From: PALSA-1180 sp964624625
GTDB lineage: Bacteria; Oederibacteriota; Muellerivitia; Muellerivitales; Muellerivitaceae
Reading direction: 5' to 3'
Assembly: GCA_964624625.1 (NCBI GenBank)
Contig: CAZUXW010000071.1
Location: 1-15,961 of the forward strand
Length of the DNA: 15,961 nt
The position numbers were made by a program, and so were the translations under genes. Shown piece by piece: positions 12,789 to 15,961 of this stretch (its first letter is position 1; each line of letters opens with the position of its first letter). Under the pieces are notes generated by a model, which searched no databases, had not been told where the DNA came from, and saw only the letters and a program-made list of their open reading frames with translations.

Positions 12789-12818
12789 TAGGTTTTTCCG
12801 TTTTTTCCTTAACGGTTC

Positions 12819-15961
<3,143 letters not shown>

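Overview
The window looks like a scaffold piece from an uncultured, GC-rich Gram-negative bacterium, probably a metagenome assembly. Three secreted proteins carry long Pro/Thr/Ser-rich linkers. One of them, a subtilisin-like protease, ends in a domain that resembles FlgD-type or type IX secretion sorting domains. Such architectures are familiar from candidate phyla and groups such as Elusimicrobiota, FCPU426 and Fibrobacterota; this placement is an impression and cannot be proven here. No rRNA, tRNA, CRISPR, phage, integrase or transposase gene was seen.

Layout. 1-3796 (minus): a large secreted glycoside hydrolase with two tandem carbohydrate-binding-like modules, followed 17 bp downstream by queE of the queuosine pathway. 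3816-4025: a 100-N gap flanked by two identical 55-bp copies, almost certainly a contig overlap that was never collapsed. 4210-6834 (plus): the secreted subtilase. 6897-7972 (minus): two lipoproteins with Pro/Thr-rich linkers. 8456-8707 (plus): a cold-shock protein gene with a textbook terminator. 9004-11674 (minus): four genes, in transcription order a PilZ-domain protein, a corrinoid adenosyltransferase, a two-helix membrane protein of unknown function, and a secreted HExxH protein. 12063-12416 (minus): a small secreted Arg/Asp-rich protein with its own terminator. 12819-15961 (minus): carB, missing its first ~55 codons at the window edge.

The most unusual feature is between the genes. Every gap from 8.7 to 11.3 kb, plus the gap after carB and the start of the window, holds a short repeat built from 2-3 imperfect copies of a 7-10 bp purine-rich phrase (of the types CACGGATGAA, CACGGAGTTA, CCAAGGCG, CGCGAAAG, CGGAGAC, CACAGAGG). 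Three of them form inverted repeats of about 95-165 bp with arms of about 25-45 bp. They look like a dispersed family of non-coding elements rather than parts of the genes.

Functionally the genes do not form one pathway. Polysaccharide and protein breakdown outside the cell (hydrolase, protease, lipoproteins) sits beside housekeeping genes (queE, cobO, carB, csp). I do not see a defence system or biosynthetic cluster.
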